Assembly: GCA_944384235.1 (NCBI GenBank)
Contig: CALWSP010000020.1
Span: forward strand, 19,033 to 83,032
From: an uncultured Clostridia bacterium
GTDB taxonomy: Bacteria; Bacillota; Clostridia; Lachnospirales; CAG-274
Length of the DNA stretch: 64,000 bases
Direction of reading: 5' to 3'
The notes under the pieces are model-generated. The model did not search any database. It was not told the DNA's origin and saw only the letters and a program-made list of their open reading frames with translations. This document shows positions 8,320-18,164 of the stretch, in pieces. The position numbers were made by a program, and so were the translations under genes. Position 1 is the first letter of the stretch, and each line of letters starts with the position of its first letter.

Positions 8320-9201
8320 ATGAAAAGTATGACTGGCTATGGCAGAGGCGAAGCCAATATGTTTGACAGAAAGTTTGTTGTGGAGATTAAAGCTGTTAAT
8401 CATAGGTATAGTGATATTAACATTAAGATGCCTCGTACTATGCTTATTTATGAGGACAAAATTAAAAAGGCCATTAGCGAAAAGGTGAACAGAGGAAAGA
8501 TTGACGTTTTTGTGTCTTTTGAAAGTTTTTCTGAGGACGATGTTTGTATAAGTGTGAACGACAGCCTTGTTAAAGGATATATTAAGGCTTTAAACTACAT
8601 TAAAGAGGAATATAAAATTCAAGAGGATATTGGAATTGGGCTAATATCTAGGTTTCCTGACGTTATTAGCGTTGACAAGAGTATGAAAGAGGGAATTTCA
8701 AACTCTGAAATTAGCCAATGTCTTTTTGCTGCCACTAACGAGGCTATTGAAAAGTTTGTGGCTATGCGTGAGGTTGAGGGCAAGGCTTTAAAAGAAAACA
8801 TTTTAGAAAAACTTATTGTTATTGAAAAATATGTTGAAAGAATTGACGAAATTGCTCCTGAAATTGCTAAAGATTATAGAAAAAGGCTTGAAGGAAAGTT
8901 AAGAGAGCTTGAGGAAGTTCAAGTGGACGAGGCTAGGCTTTTGACGGAGGTTCTTATTTTCTCTGACAAGGCTTGTATTGACGAGGAGATTACAAGACTT
9001 TGTAGCCACATTGTTCAAATGAGAAAAATTGTTGAAGAAAACATTCCAGTTGGCAGAAAGCTTGATTTTCTTATTCAAGAAATGAACAGAGAAGTTAACA
9101 CTATTGGCTCTAAGTCTAACAATTTAGAGATAACTAACATTATTGTTGAGTGCAAGAGCGAGATTGAAAAAATTAGAGAGCAGATACAAAATATTGAATA
9201 G
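8320..9201 (+). CDS. yicC: YicC-family endoribonuclease-like protein
   Basis: 293 residues from ATG 8320. The start MKSMTGYGRGE is the hallmark N terminus of the YicC family, and GAAAGTGAGG stands 8-10 bases before it; the longer upstream frame would begin inside the promoter. The C-terminal DUF1732 region ends with FLIQEMNREVNTIGSKSNN, the conserved family signature. YicC proteins act as endoribonucleases/RNase adaptors in enteric bacteria and in Bacillus (YloC). The order yicC-gmk-rpoZ-priA-def-fmt is the standard Firmicutes arrangement. gmk follows after nine bases. Confidence 0.9.
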   Translation: MKSMTGYGRGEANMFDRKFVVEIKAVNHRYSDINIKMPRTMLIYEDKIKKAISEKVNRGKIDVFVSFESFSEDDVCISVNDSLVKGYIKALNYIKEEYKIQEDIGIGLISRFPDVISVDKSMKEGISNSEISQCLFAATNEAIEKFVAMREVEGKALKENILEKLIVIEKYVERIDEIAPEIAKDYRKRLEGKLRELEEVQVDEARLLTEVLIFSDKACIDEEITRLCSHIVQMRKIVEENIPVGRKLDFLIQEMNREVNTIGSKSNNLEITNIIVECKSEIEKIREQIQNIE

Positions 9202-9210
9202 AGGTGTTAT

Positions 9211-9816
9211 ATGAACAAGGGTATGCTTATTGTTTTATCTGGCCCGTCTGGGTCTGGAAAAGGAACTGTTTTGAAAAAGTTTTTGGAAGAAAACGATTTT
9301 AAAGTTTCTATTTCCGCAACTTCTAGAGAGCCTAGAGAAAACGAGATTGATGGCGTGAATTACTTTTTTAAGCTTAGAGAAGAATTTGAGGAAATGATTG
9401 AAAACGATGATTTTTTTGAATATGCTATGTTTAACGGAAATTACTATGGCACGCCTAAAGAGTATGTTTTAAAGGAGCTTGAAAAGGGCAACGATGTTAT
9501 TTTAGAAATTGAAGTGCAAGGAGCTATGCAGGTTAAGTCTATTGTTCCTGATTGTGTTCTTATTTTTATGACTACGCCTAATATAAACATTCTTAAAGAA
9601 AGGCTTATTGGCAGAAACACCGAAAGTATGGAGGTTATTGAGCAAAGGCTTAATACTGCTTTAGCTGAAGTTGACTACATTAACTGTTATGACTACCTTA
9701 TTATTAACGACGATGTTGATATTGCTGTTAGAGATTTGAAAGATGCTATTAAAAACGCTAAAGCTAAGGTAGCTAAAAATAATAATTTTATTAAATATTT
9801 TAAGGGAGAGATTTAA
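9211..9816 (+). CDS. gmk: Guanylate kinase
   Basis: 201 residues. Converts GMP plus ATP to GDP plus ADP. The P-loop GPSGSGKGTV is at residues 10-19, the GMP-binding segment SATSREPRENEIDGVNYFF at about 35-54, and the lid region around 130-150 contains RLIGRNTES. Length matches the family. It is nine bases after yicC and two bases before rpoZ, so clearly cotranscribed. GAGGTG ribosome-binding site. Confidence 0.96.
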   Translation: MNKGMLIVLSGPSGSGKGTVLKKFLEENDFKVSISATSREPRENEIDGVNYFFKLREEFEEMIENDDFFEYAMFNGNYYGTPKEYVLKELEKGNDVILEIEVQGAMQVKSIVPDCVLIFMTTPNINILKERLIGRNTESMEVIEQRLNTALAEVDYINCYDYLIINDDVDIAVRDLKDAIKNAKAKVAKNNNFIKYFKGEI

Positions 9817-9817
9817 T

Positions 9818-10174
9818 ATGTTAAGACCGTCTTATGCAGAACTTATGGATATTATGAACGAAAACTCTAAGGAGGCTGTTACTAGCAGATACACTGTTGT
9901 TATTGCCGCGGCTAAAAGAGCTAGACAAATTATTGACGGCGACGAGGTTATGGCTGAAGTTAAAGTGGATTCTAACAAGCCAGTTTCTATTGCTGTTGAA
10001 GAAATGAGAGAGGGCAAGATTACTGTTGTGCCTGAGGGTATGGGCACTAAGTTAAAGCCTCACAAAAACGACGAAATGGATATTAAAAAGGATTTAGAAA
10101 GTTTTAACGAAAAAAAGGCTTCTGTTAAAGAAGAAGTTGAAGTTGTTTCTGAAGAAGAATTTGAAGAAGAATAA
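9818..10174 (+). CDS. rpoZ: RNA polymerase omega subunit with acidic tail
   Basis: 118 residues. The N-terminal half MLRPSYAELMDI...SRYTVVIAAAKRARQIIDG is a clear omega subunit, including the helix that clamps the beta' C terminus. Omega proteins in many Firmicutes are about 65-75 residues; here a Lys/Glu-rich tail of some 45 residues ends in EEVEVVSEEEFEEE. Such extensions occur in clostridial omega proteins, but their role is not established. AGGGAGAG lies upstream within the end of gmk. Confidence 0.9.
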   Translation: MLRPSYAELMDIMNENSKEAVTSRYTVVIAAAKRARQIIDGDEVMAEVKVDSNKPVSIAVEEMREGKITVVPEGMGTKLKPHKNDEMDIKKDLESFNEKKASVKEEVEVVSEEEFEEE

Positions 10175-10187
10175 AAAATAAGTTTAT

Positions 10188-10226
10188 GGGTTAAGTTAGC
10201 TTTGCTATTTAGCCCTTATTATATTT
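10188..10226 (+). terminator. Weak terminator-like hairpin between rpoZ and priA
   Basis: GGGTTAA pairs with TTAGCCC (one G-T pair) and TAGC with GCTA around a TTT loop, followed by the broken T tract TTATTATATTT. It may attenuate rather than fully stop transcription into priA. Confidence 0.4.
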
Positions 10227-10243
10227 AAGTGGGTGGTGATGTA

Positions 10244-12463
10244 ATGAAATATGCTTCAATTATAATTTCTATTTCTCATTCTGATATTGACCGTATATTT
10301 CATTACAAAATTCCTGAAAATTTAAAAGACAAAATTAGCCTTGGTACTAGAGTTATTGTTCCTTTTGGGAAGGGAAACAAAAGTATTGAGGGGTATGTTG
10401 TGGGCTTTTCTGAAGTTGCCGATGTTGATGAAAAATATATTAAGCCTATTTTAAATGTATGCGAAGATTATTCATTAATTAGCGAGAGAAGAATAGAGCT
10501 TGCTATGTGGATGAGGGAAAAATATTATACTACTTTAAGCAGTTGTATTCAATGTATTATTCCAAAGGTTGTGAAAGACAAAAAGTTTGCTTTAGTTACT
10601 TTAGAGGACGAAGTTGATGAAAACGAAGTTGCTAAAATTTTGAAAAAAGACACTAAAATTAAAAGAATTTTAGAGTTTATTTTAGAGTGTAAAGTTATTC
10701 CATCTTCTCATTTAAAGTTCTTATTTGGCGAGAGCAGTTATGGAATTAACACTCTTGTTAAAAAAGGGATTTGCAAGGTTGTTTATGAAAAAATTTACAG
10801 AGGTAGCATAGACAAAAATGAAAATTTTACAAAGGAAAAACCTACATTAAACGAAGAACAAAAAAAGGCTTGTGATTTTATTTTTTCTCAAATGGAAAGT
10901 GAAAAGAAAAAGCCTATTTTAATTAACGGTGTTACTGGAAGTGGCAAGACTGAGGTTTATATTAGAGTTATTGAAAAGGTTATTGAAAAAGGGCAAGCGG
11001 CTATTGTTTTAGTTCCTGAAATTTCTTTAACTGCCCAAACTGTTGACAGGTTTGTTTCTAGGTTTGGAAGCAAGGTTTCTTTTACACATTCTAAGCTTAG
11101 TGACGGAGAAAGGTTTGACCAGTGGTTAAGGGCTAGAAACGGGGATATTTCTGTTATGATTGGAGCTAGAAGTGCTATATTTACTCCTTTTGAAAATTTA
11201 GGCGTTATTATTATTGACGAAGAACACGAATCTACATACAAGTCTGACCAATTATCGCCCAAGTATGACGCTAGAGAGGTTGCCGAAAAGTTGGCTAGCC
11301 TTTACGGGTGTAGTGTTATTTTAGGGAGTGCTACGCCGTCTATAAACAGCTATTTTAAGGCTCAAAAGGGGGAGTATGAGCTTTGTGTTTTGAAAAACAG
11401 AGTGAACAACTTATTTCCTAGCATTGAGATTATAGATATGAGGCAGGAGCTTGCAAACAGAAACTTTTCTATTTTTAGCAGAAAGCTGAAAAATGAAATA
11501 GAGGAAAATATTAAAAATGGTGAACAGACCATTCTTTTTTTGAATAAAAGAGGGTATTCAAGTTTTGTTAGTTGCAGAGAGTGTGGATATGTTATGGTTT
11601 GCGACAACTGTGATGTTAGTTACACTTACCACAAGGGCATTAACAGCCTTAGTTGCCATTACTGTGGAAAGCAAGTGGCTGTGCCTAATATTTGCCCTAA
11701 GTGCAAGTCGAAGTATATTAAATATTTTGGGACTGGCACAGAAAAGGTTGAGCAGGAAGTTATTAAAGCTTTTCCTGAAGCTAGAGTTCTTCGTATGGAC
11801 GTTGACACTACTCAAAGAAAAGGTAGCCACCAAAAAATTTATGAGGAGTTTAAGGTTGGAAACGCTGACATTTTAATTGGCACGCAAATGATTGCTAAAG
11901 GGCTTGATTTTGAAAACGTTACTTTAGTGGGGGTGTTAGCTGCCGACATTTCTCTACATTTTGGAGATTACAGAGCCTCTGAAGTTACATACCAGCTTAT
12001 TTCCCAAGTGTGTGGCAGGGCTGGGAGAGGCAAAAAGCAGGGCAGAGCTTTAGTTCAAACTTATTCGCCTGATGAATACAGTTTAAAATATGCCCAGAAA
12101 AATGATTACGAAGGTTTTTACGAGGAGGAAATTTTGTTTAGGCAAAATATGGTTTACCCTCCTTTTACTAACATATTTGTTATTGTTTTAAGTAGTTCAA
12201 GTGAATGGTTTGTTAAAGATGTTTCTCAAAAGCTTATGATGATTTTAAGGCATTACAACAAAGACAACATTTTTGGGCTTTTAGGGCCTTGTGCTTGTGC
12301 TATATCTAAAATTAACAACAAGTACAGGTGGCAGATTATTATTAAATGTGAAGATGAAGTTAAGTTAAGAAAATATAGTTTATATTGTGTTGAAAAGTTG
12401 AAAGGAAAAATTGATTTAAAGGACATTTCTTTTCAACTAAGTTTAAACCCAAACTTTATATAG
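10244..12463 (+). CDS. priA: Primosomal replication protein N' (PriA helicase)
   Basis: 739 residues from ATG 10244; GGTGGTGAT lies just before it, and the GTG at 10229 would sit on that site. PriA restarts stalled replication forks and loads the replicative helicase. Visible signatures: Walker [12 protein letters not shown] near residue 225, DEEH box in [15 protein letters not shown] near 330, GSATPS, and the zinc-binding region with CRECG, CDNC, CHYCG and CPKC (about 440-490). Motifs V-VI follow ([21 protein letters not shown]). Length is normal. def follows after eight bases. Confidence 0.96.
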   Translation: MKYASIIISISHSDIDRIFHYKIPENLKDKISLGTRVIVPFGKGNKSIEGYVVGFSEVADVDEKYIKPILNVCEDYSLISERRIELAMWMREKYYTTLSSCIQCIIPKVVKDKKFALVTLEDEVDENEVAKILKKDTKIKRILEFILECKVIPSSHLKFLFGESSYGINTLVKKGICKVVYEKIYRGSIDKNENFTKEKPTLNEEQKKACDFIFSQMESEKKKPILINGVTGSGKTEVYIRVIEKVIEKGQAAIVLVPEISLTAQTVDRFVSRFGSKVSFTHSKLSDGERFDQWLRARNGDISVMIGARSAIFTPFENLGVIIIDEEHESTYKSDQLSPKYDAREVAEKLASLYGCSVILGSATPSINSYFKAQKGEYELCVLKNRVNNLFPSIEIIDMRQELANRNFSIFSRKLKNEIEENIKNGEQTILFLNKRGYSSFVSCRECGYVMVCDNCDVSYTYHKGINSLSCHYCGKQVAVPNICPKCKSKYIKYFGTGTEKVEQEVIKAFPEARVLRMDVDTTQRKGSHQKIYEEFKVGNADILIGTQMIAKGLDFENVTLVGVLAADISLHFGDYRASEVTYQLISQVCGRAGRGKKQGRALVQTYSPDEYSLKYAQKNDYEGFYEEEILFRQNMVYPPFTNIFVIVLSSSSEWFVKDVSQKLMMILRHYNKDNIFGLLGPCACAISKINNKYRWQIIIKCEDEVKLRKYSLYCVEKLKGKIDLKDISFQLSLNPNFI

Positions 12464-12476
12464 GAGGAAAGTGAAG

Positions 12477-12947
12477 ATGGCTATTAGAATGATTAGAGAA
12501 CAAGGGGAAGATGTTCTTAGAAAAAGATGTAAGGAAGTTACTGAAATTACACCTAAGATTGTTGAAATTGTTGAGGATATGCTTGACACTATGTATGAGG
12601 CTAATGGAGTTGGTTTAGCTGCACCTCAAGTGGGCATTTTAAAAAGGATTGTTGTTATTGACATTGGTGAAGGGCCTATTGTTTTAATTAACCCTGAAAT
12701 TATTGAAACTAGCGGAAAGCAAACTGGAAACGAAGGCTGTTTATCTGTGCCTGGCAAAGTTGGAGTTGTTACTAGACCTAATTATGTTAAGGCTAAGGCT
12801 ATTGACATTACTGGACAAAGCATTATTGTTGAGGGTGAAGAACTTATGGCTAGAGCTATTTGCCACGAGTTAGACCACTTAGACGGTGTTTTATATGTTG
12901 ACAAAGTTGAGGGCAGTTTAGAAGATGTTGAGGCTGAGGAGGAGTAA
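12477..12947 (+). CDS. def: Peptide deformylase
   Basis: 156 residues from ATG 12477, nine bases after AGGAGG; the GTG at 12471 is too close to that site. Removes the formyl group from N-terminal Met of new proteins. All three family motifs are present: GVGLAAPQ (about 43-50), EGCLS (about 87-91) and HELDH (about 129-133), whose Cys and two His bind the metal and whose Glu is catalytic. Paired with fmt, which acts in the opposite direction on initiator tRNA; three bases separate the two genes. Confidence 0.97.
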   Translation: MAIRMIREQGEDVLRKRCKEVTEITPKIVEIVEDMLDTMYEANGVGLAAPQVGILKRIVVIDIGEGPIVLINPEIIETSGKQTGNEGCLSVPGKVGVVTRPNYVKAKAIDITGQSIIVEGEELMARAICHELDHLDGVLYVDKVEGSLEDVEAEEE

Positions 12948-12950
12948 TTG

Positions 12951-13880
12951 ATGAAAGTTTTATTTATGGGTACTCCTGACTTTGCTGTGCCTGTGCTTGA
13001 AGCTTTAATTGAAAAGCACGAGGTTGTGGCTGTTGTGAGCCAGCCTGACAAGCCTAAGGGTAGAGGCAAGAAATTAATGCCAACGCCTGTTAAAGAAGTT
13101 GCTTTAAAGCACAATATTGATGTGTATCAACCTGAAAGAATTAAAAACGAAGATTTTGTTGAAGTTTTAAAAGGTATTGAAGCTGATATTTATGTTGTTG
13201 TTGCTTATGGGCAAATTCTTTCGCAAGAAATTTTGGACATTCCAAAGTTTGGTTGTATAAATGTTCACGGATCTTTATTGCCTAAATACAGAGGTGCCGC
13301 TCCTATTCAATGGTCTATTATTAACGGAGAAGATGTTACTGGCGTTACTATTATGTATATGATAAAAGAGCTTGACGCTGGGGATATGATTTTGAAAAAG
13401 GAAATTGATATTGAAAAGGAAGATACTTACGAAACCTTACACGACAAAATGGCTATTGTTGGAGCTGAGGCTTTAATTGAGGCTATTGAGTTAATTGAAA
13501 GTGGAAAGGTTAAGGCTGAAAAGCAAGATGACAGTTTATCAACTTATGCACCTATGATTAGCAAGGATATGGGAAGAATTGACTGGAATAAATCTTCAGT
13601 TGAAATTAAAAATAAAATTAGAGGATTTAACCCTTTCCCTGCTTGTTTTAGCGAATATAAAGGCGAAGTGTTGAAAATTTTTAAGGCTGAAGAAGTTGAA
13701 TGTAATAAGCAGGCAAAAGCAGGCGAAATTATTGAGGTGGACAGCAAAAAAGGTTTCACTGTTAAAACTGGAGATTCTGCCTTACTTATTAAGGAAATTC
13801 AGGCTAAGGGTGGCAAGAAAATGAATAGTTGCGACTATATGAGAGGGCATAGCATTGAAGTTGGGGAAATATTAAGTTAA
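12951..13880 (+). CDS. fmt: Methionyl-tRNA formyltransferase
   Basis: 309 residues from ATG 12951; GAGGAGG within the end of def is the ribosome-binding site. Transfers formyl from 10-formyl-tetrahydrofolate to Met-tRNA(fMet). N terminus MKVLFMGTPDFAVPVLEAL, the formyl-transfer motif HGSLLPKYRGAAPIQW at about 109-124 (catalytic Asn/His/Asp region) and INGEDVTGVTIM follow the family pattern. The C-terminal OB-like domain begins near residue 208. End of the yicC-fmt run. Confidence 0.97.
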   Translation: MKVLFMGTPDFAVPVLEALIEKHEVVAVVSQPDKPKGRGKKLMPTPVKEVALKHNIDVYQPERIKNEDFVEVLKGIEADIYVVVAYGQILSQEILDIPKFGCINVHGSLLPKYRGAAPIQWSIINGEDVTGVTIMYMIKELDAGDMILKKEIDIEKEDTYETLHDKMAIVGAEALIEAIELIESGKVKAEKQDDSLSTYAPMISKDMGRIDWNKSSVEIKNKIRGFNPFPACFSEYKGEVLKIFKAEEVECNKQAKAGEIIEVDSKKGFTVKTGDSALLIKEIQAKGGKKMNSCDYMRGHSIEVGEILS

Positions 13881-13949
13881 AATTGTGTTTATTTTAATTT
13901 TATTTTATGGTTTTTAAGTTATAATTGAATTTGAAAGGGTGTGTTAAAG

Positions 13950-14663
13950 ATGTATTATTATAGTTTATCTAATTTGTTTTATTTCCTATCTATTGCAATG
14001 ATTTTTGTTTGTATGATAGTTCAAGGAAATGTTACTTCTACATTTAAAAGATATTCAGAGGTTAAAAACAAAAGGGATTATACTGGAGCTGATGTGGCTA
14101 GAATGTTATTACATCAAAATGGAATTTATGATGTTACAGTTGAGCATATAAAAGGTTCTTTAAGCGACCATTACGACCCTACAAAAAAGGTTATTAGACT
14201 TTCTGACGATGTTTATGGTTCTAAAAGCTTAGCTGCCCTTGGTGTTGCAGCTCACGAAACAGGGCACGCAGTTCAGCACGCTAAAGGTTATGCACCATTG
14301 AAGCTTCGTAGTGCTATTTTTCCTTTAGTGAATTTTAGTAGCAAGGTGTCTATGCCTCTTGTTATGATTGGGCTTATGCTTGGACTTTTAATTAACAGCT
14401 ACACTATTGCTATTTTTGGTGTTATACTTTTTGGTGTTGTAGTTATGTTTCAAATTATAACATTGCCAGTTGAGTTTAATGCTTCTTCTAGAGCGTTAAA
14501 TATGCTTAGTGAATACAACTATTTAGACAACAACGAAGTAAGTGGAGCTAAAAAAGTGTTAAGTGCCGCTGCTTTAACATATGTAGCTGCTGCCGCTGCA
14601 TCTGTTATTCAGTTATTAAGATTTATTTTTATTATTTTAGGTGATAAAGACAGAAGAAGATAA
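13950..14663 (+). CDS. Membrane zinc metallopeptidase (YugP family)
   Basis: 237 residues from ATG 13950, ten bases after AAAGGG. A membrane helix lies at the N terminus (about 5-25); the zincin motif HETGH is at about residue 103, within AAHETGHAVQHA; two or three membrane segments follow (about 130-185) plus one near the C terminus. This matches the YugP/Zn-peptidase family common in Firmicutes, whose substrate is unknown. Follows fmt after 69 bases and is closed by a strong terminator. Confidence 0.88.
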   Translation: MYYYSLSNLFYFLSIAMIFVCMIVQGNVTSTFKRYSEVKNKRDYTGADVARMLLHQNGIYDVTVEHIKGSLSDHYDPTKKVIRLSDDVYGSKSLAALGVAAHETGHAVQHAKGYAPLKLRSAIFPLVNFSSKVSMPLVMIGLMLGLLINSYTIAIFGVILFGVVVMFQIITLPVEFNASSRALNMLSEYNYLDNNEVSGAKKVLSAAALTYVAAAAASVIQLLRFIFIILGDKDRRR

Positions 14664-14672
14664 AAAATTTTT

Positions 14673-14697
14673 GCCGAGGTTTTACCTCGGCTTTTTT
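14673..14697 (+). terminator. Terminator after the YugP-like gene
   Basis: Perfect stem GCCGAGGT/ACCTCGGC with a TTT loop, then six T. Confidence 0.9.
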
Positions 14698-14743
14698 GTT
14701 ATTTATATTATTTTTTAGCATATAATTATTTGAGGTGATTTAT

Positions 14744-15172
14744 TTGGAAGAAAACAGTTTTAACATAGACACAGCTCAAATTGAAAAAATTATGTCTATT
14801 ATGAAAATTTTTAACAATATTAACAGTATGAGTGGGCAAAAAGAGGAGGTTGTTGAAAACGAGGTAGGGACAGAGATTATTGAGAAACTTGACGAAAGCA
14901 CTGCTTTAAAAAAGATTAAAGATGTTTTACCTTTTATTGAAATGCCTTACCAAAAGAACATTGGGCTTATGGTTAAGTTGATGGAAATTGACAAGCTAGT
15001 GAACAACTTTAGGGCTATGTCAATATCAGGGGAAGACAATTTAAATATGAAAAGGAAAATGTTAATGGCGATTAAGCCTGAGCTTGATTTAAGAAAACAA
15101 AAACTAATTGACATTTTTGTTAGAGTTATGGAAATATCAGACATTGTGGAGGGTTTAAAAAATTATGATTAA
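14744..15172 (+). CDS. Hypothetical helical protein
   Basis: About 142 residues from a TTG at 14744, chosen because GAGGTG stands five bases before it; a GTG at 14735 lies within that site. No family is recognised. The sequence is Lys/Glu/Met-rich and predicted helical, without signal peptide or membrane segment; the segment IKDVLPFIEMPYQKNIGLMVKLMEI near 70-100 looks the most conserved-like. The end overlaps the next gene by eight bases, so the two are translationally linked. Confidence 0.6.
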   Translation: MEENSFNIDTAQIEKIMSIMKIFNNINSMSGQKEEVVENEVGTEIIEKLDESTALKKIKDVLPFIEMPYQKNIGLMVKLMEIDKLVNNFRAMSISGEDNLNMKRKMLMAIKPELDLRKQKLIDIFVRVMEISDIVEGLKNYD

Positions 15173-15431
15173 TGAAAGTATTTTTGAAAACGAGGCTTTT
15201 GACTGTTTTGATGAAAAAACTAAAAAGAGTATTATTGAGCTTAGCAACAGTATAAAAGGAAAGAGCAACGAAGAAAAAATTGCTACTATATTAGCTTATG
15301 CTAATTCTTTGCCTAGTGGTGTTAAGTTTGATGAAAAGCAAAAAAAGGCTATTTTAAATGTTTTAATGGAAAATATGAGCGAGAAAGAAAAAGCTCAAAT
15401 TAGTATGATTATAAAAATGGTGGGATTTTAA
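15165..15431 (+). CDS. Small hypothetical protein
   Basis: 88 residues, ATG inside the end of the preceding gene. Acidic/basic helical protein; no signal, membrane helix, Cys pair or known motif seen. Its overlap with the 14744 gene suggests the two products work together. A GAGGG sequence upstream serves as ribosome-binding site. Function unknown. Confidence 0.6.
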   Translation: MINESIFENEAFDCFDEKTKKSIIELSNSIKGKSNEEKIATILAYANSLPSGVKFDEKQKKAILNVLMENMSEKEKAQISMIIKMVGF

Positions 15432-15550
15432 AAATGAAAGATTTAAAAAATAAAAATTCAAAAATAAAAAAATTTTTAAACTAAATTAGCTTAAAATTAT
15501 TAAAAAATGCAATAAAATTTAAGAAAAATGCAAAAAAATTGATATTATGG

Positions 15551-15578
15551 TTGACATTTCCTGCAAATATGGTATTAT
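15551..15578 (+). promoter_or_regulatory. Promoter of the citrate synthase/isocitrate dehydrogenase operon
   Basis: Perfect TTGACA at 15551-15556, 16-base spacer, TATTAT at 15573-15578. The leader before the ATG is about 20 bases. Confidence 0.75.
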
Positions 15579-15603
15579 TAATATTAAATGGAGGTGTACC
15601 AGT

Positions 15604-16989
15604 ATGTTTATTTTTAATCCTAAGACAAATGTTATTGAAAGACGAGAGTCAATATATCCACTTCAAGATGTAGAAAAGCCTAACTTATATGACAACTTAT
15701 ATAGTTATGATGAAGTGCCTAAAATTGCTTTCAACCACAGACTTGTGCCTATGGACGTGCCAGATGAAATCTGGATAACTGATACAACTTTTAGAGATGG
15801 TCAGCAATCACGAGAGCCATACACTGTTAAGCAAATTGAACATATTTATAAATTGTTGCACCAATTAGGTGGGCCTAAGGGAATTATTAGACAAAGTGAA
15901 TTTTTTGTTTATTCAAAAAAAGACCAAGACGCTTTATACAAGTGTCTTGAAATGGACTACAAATTTCCTGAAGTTACAACGTGGATTCGTGCAAACAAAA
16001 AAGATTTTGAACTTGTAAAATCTATCGGTATTAAAGAAACAGGTATTCTTGTGAGCTGTTCAGACTACCACATTTTTTATAAAATGAATATGAAAAGAAG
16101 CGAAATAATGGAACATTATCTATCGATTGTTAGACAATGTATAGAAACTGGCATTAAGCCAAGATGCCACTTTGAAGACATTACAAGGGCAGATTTTTAT
16201 GGATTTGTTGTGCCTTTTGCTTCTGAGCTTATGAAATTATCTGAAGAAACTGGAGTGCCTATTAAAATTAGGGCTTGTGACACTATGGGGTATGGTTTAA
16301 ACACAGCAGGTACTGTTTTGCCACGAAGTGTATCTGGAATTATTTACGGTTTACACCATTATGCTGGCGTTCCTAACCATTTACTTGAATGGCACGGACA
16401 CAACGACTTTTACAGGGCTGTTAGCAACGCAACAACTGCTTGGCTTTATGGATGTTGTGGAATAAACACTTCTTTATTTGGTATAGGCGAAAGAACTGGA
16501 AACACGCCTTTAGAGGCTATGGTTTTTGAATATGCTCAGTTAAGGGGAACTTTAGATGGTATGGATACAAGGGTTATTACTGAACTAGCTGAATATTACA
16601 AAAAAGAAATAGGGTATGACATACCTCCTATGACTCCATTTGTTGGAGAGAATTTTAATTTAACTAGGGCAGGTATCCACGCTGATGGTATATTAAAAAA
16701 TGAGGAAATTTACAACATATTTAACACAGAGTTATTACTTAACAGACCTGTTAAAATTGCAGTTGGAAAAACATCTGGCCTTGCAGGCATTGCACACTGG
16801 ATTAACAGCTATTACAAGTATGAAGGTGAAAAGAAGATTGGAAAACAACACCCTGTTGTTGTGAAAATTAAAGAATGGGTTGACAAGCAATATGAAGATG
16901 GACGTGTTACTCAAATTAGTGACAAAGAGCTTGCTAAATTAGCAAACAGAGAAATGGAAAAATATTTAAATAGCATTGGTGAAGAATGA
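15604..16989 (+). CDS. Re-citrate synthase (isopropylmalate/homocitrate synthase family)
   Basis: 461 residues from ATG 15604, preceded by GGAGGTG. It belongs to the DRE-TIM metallolyases: TDTTFRDGQQS at about 57-67 and the metal-binding HGHND at about 261-265. The N terminus MFIFNPKTNVIERRE and blocks such as PKGIIRQSEFF and CHFEDITRADFYGFVVPF match what I recall of the biochemically characterised Clostridium kluyveri Re-citrate synthase far better than leucine-pathway LeuA; it also lacks LeuA's C-terminal regulatory domain. The next gene, 20 bases on, is an isocitrate dehydrogenase, which supports citrate formation from acetyl-CoA and oxaloacetate. Aconitase is not in the window. Residual doubt: homocitrate synthase. 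Confidence 0.85.
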   Translation: MFIFNPKTNVIERRESIYPLQDVEKPNLYDNLYSYDEVPKIAFNHRLVPMDVPDEIWITDTTFRDGQQSREPYTVKQIEHIYKLLHQLGGPKGIIRQSEFFVYSKKDQDALYKCLEMDYKFPEVTTWIRANKKDFELVKSIGIKETGILVSCSDYHIFYKMNMKRSEIMEHYLSIVRQCIETGIKPRCHFEDITRADFYGFVVPFASELMKLSEETGVPIKIRACDTMGYGLNTAGTVLPRSVSGIIYGLHHYAGVPNHLLEWHGHNDFYRAVSNATTAWLYGCCGINTSLFGIGERTGNTPLEAMVFEYAQLRGTLDGMDTRVITELAEYYKKEIGYDIPPMTPFVGENFNLTRAGIHADGILKNEEIYNIFNTELLLNRPVKIAVGKTSGLAGIAHWINSYYKYEGEKKIGKQHPVVVKIKEWVDKQYEDGRVTQISDKELAKLANREMEKYLNSIGEE

Positions 16990-17009
16990 TTTGAAAGGGG
17001 AAATTACTT

Positions 17010-18164
17010 ATGAATAAAATTGAAATTGCAAAAGAAAAATTTGGAAAATTATTAGAAGAACAGCTTTTAAGAGTTGAAAAAATGAAGCAAGACAAGGACT
17101 TTATTGATTTTACAACACTTCCTGTTATTAAAATTGGTATATGTGGTGGAGATGGTATTGGACCTGCTATTACTAGCCAAGCTCAAAGAATTTTAGAGTT
17201 TTTATTAGCTGACGAAGTTAAGGCTGGCAAGGTTGAATTTAAGGTTATTGACGGCTTAACTATTGAAAACAGAATTGCCGCTGGAAAGGCTATTCCTGAC
17301 GATGTTTTAGCTGAGTTAAAAGAGTGTCCTGTTATTTTAAAAGGACCTACTACTACACCTAGAGCTGGCGACAAAGTTAACATTGAGTCTGCTAATGTTG
17401 CTATGAGAAAAGAGCTTGACTTATTTGCAAACGTTAGACCTGTTAGAATTCCTGAAGAAGAAATTGACTGGACTTTTTACAGAGAAAACACTGAGGGTGC
17501 TTACACATTAGGTTCAAAGGGTTTTGAAGTTGACGAAGATTTAGCAGTTGATTTTACTGTTACTACAAGTGATGGAACTGAAAGAATTATTAGAGCTGCT
17601 TTTGATTATGCTAGAAAAAACAACAAGGGCAAAGTTACTTGTGTAACTAAGGCAAACATAATTAAAACTACTGACGGCAAGTTTTTAAACACATTTAAGG
17701 AAATTGCTAAGGAATATCCTGAAATTGAAACTGACGACTGGTATATTGACATTATGACTGCAAAGTTAATTGACCCTAAGAGAAGAAAAGACTTTAAGGT
17801 TGTTGTTCTTCCAAACCTTTATGGTGACATTATTACTGACGAAGCAGCTGAGTTCCAAGGCGGTGTAGGAACTGCTGGTTCTATAAATATGGGCAAAAAA
17901 TATGCTATGTTTGAGGCTATTCACGGCTCTGCTCCTAGAATGGTTGAGGAGGGCAGAGATAAATATGCTGACCCTTGTTCTATTATAAGAGCTGCTAGTA
18001 TGTTACTTGCTCACATTGGGCACAAAGACAAGGCTGAAAAGTTAGACAAGGCTCTTGATATTTGCACTCAAAAGGAAAAAAGGATTAAAATTACTGGACA
18101 TAGTGACGGTTGCACAAGTGCAGAACTTGCAGACTATATTATGGAAACTATTAAAGGATTATAA
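17010..18164 (+). CDS. NAD-type isocitrate dehydrogenase
   Basis: 384 residues. Isocitrate/isopropylmalate dehydrogenase family: substrate-side RENTEGAYTLGSKG at about 151-164, KANIIKTTDG near 215, metal-binding PNLYGDIITDEAAE near 269-282, and nucleotide-side AIHGSAP near 308. It carries an N-terminal extension of some 35 residues before the first strand (IKIGICGGDGIGP). Context with Re-citrate synthase supports isocitrate to 2-oxoglutarate for glutamate synthesis. Isopropylmalate dehydrogenase is the alternative, less likely without leuC/leuD nearby. GAAAGGGG ribosome-binding site. Confidence 0.85.
   Translation: MNKIEIAKEKFGKLLEEQLLRVEKMKQDKDFIDFTTLPVIKIGICGGDGIGPAITSQAQRILEFLLADEVKAGKVEFKVIDGLTIENRIAAGKAIPDDVLAELKECPVILKGPTTTPRAGDKVNIESANVAMRKELDLFANVRPVRIPEEEIDWTFYRENTEGAYTLGSKGFEVDEDLAVDFTVTTSDGTERIIRAAFDYARKNNKGKVTCVTKANIIKTTDGKFLNTFKEIAKEYPEIETDDWYIDIMTAKLIDPKRRKDFKVVVLPNLYGDIITDEAAEFQGGVGTAGSINMGKKYAMFEAIHGSAPRMVEEGRDKYADPCSIIRAASMLLAHIGHKDKAEKLDKALDICTQKEKRIKITGHSDGCTSAELADYIMETIKGL

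Noticed and set aside
15604..16989. Plain 2-isopropylmalate synthase (leuA) call
   Set aside because: No regulatory C-terminal domain, no leuBCD neighbours, and the N terminus and core blocks fit Re-citrate synthase.
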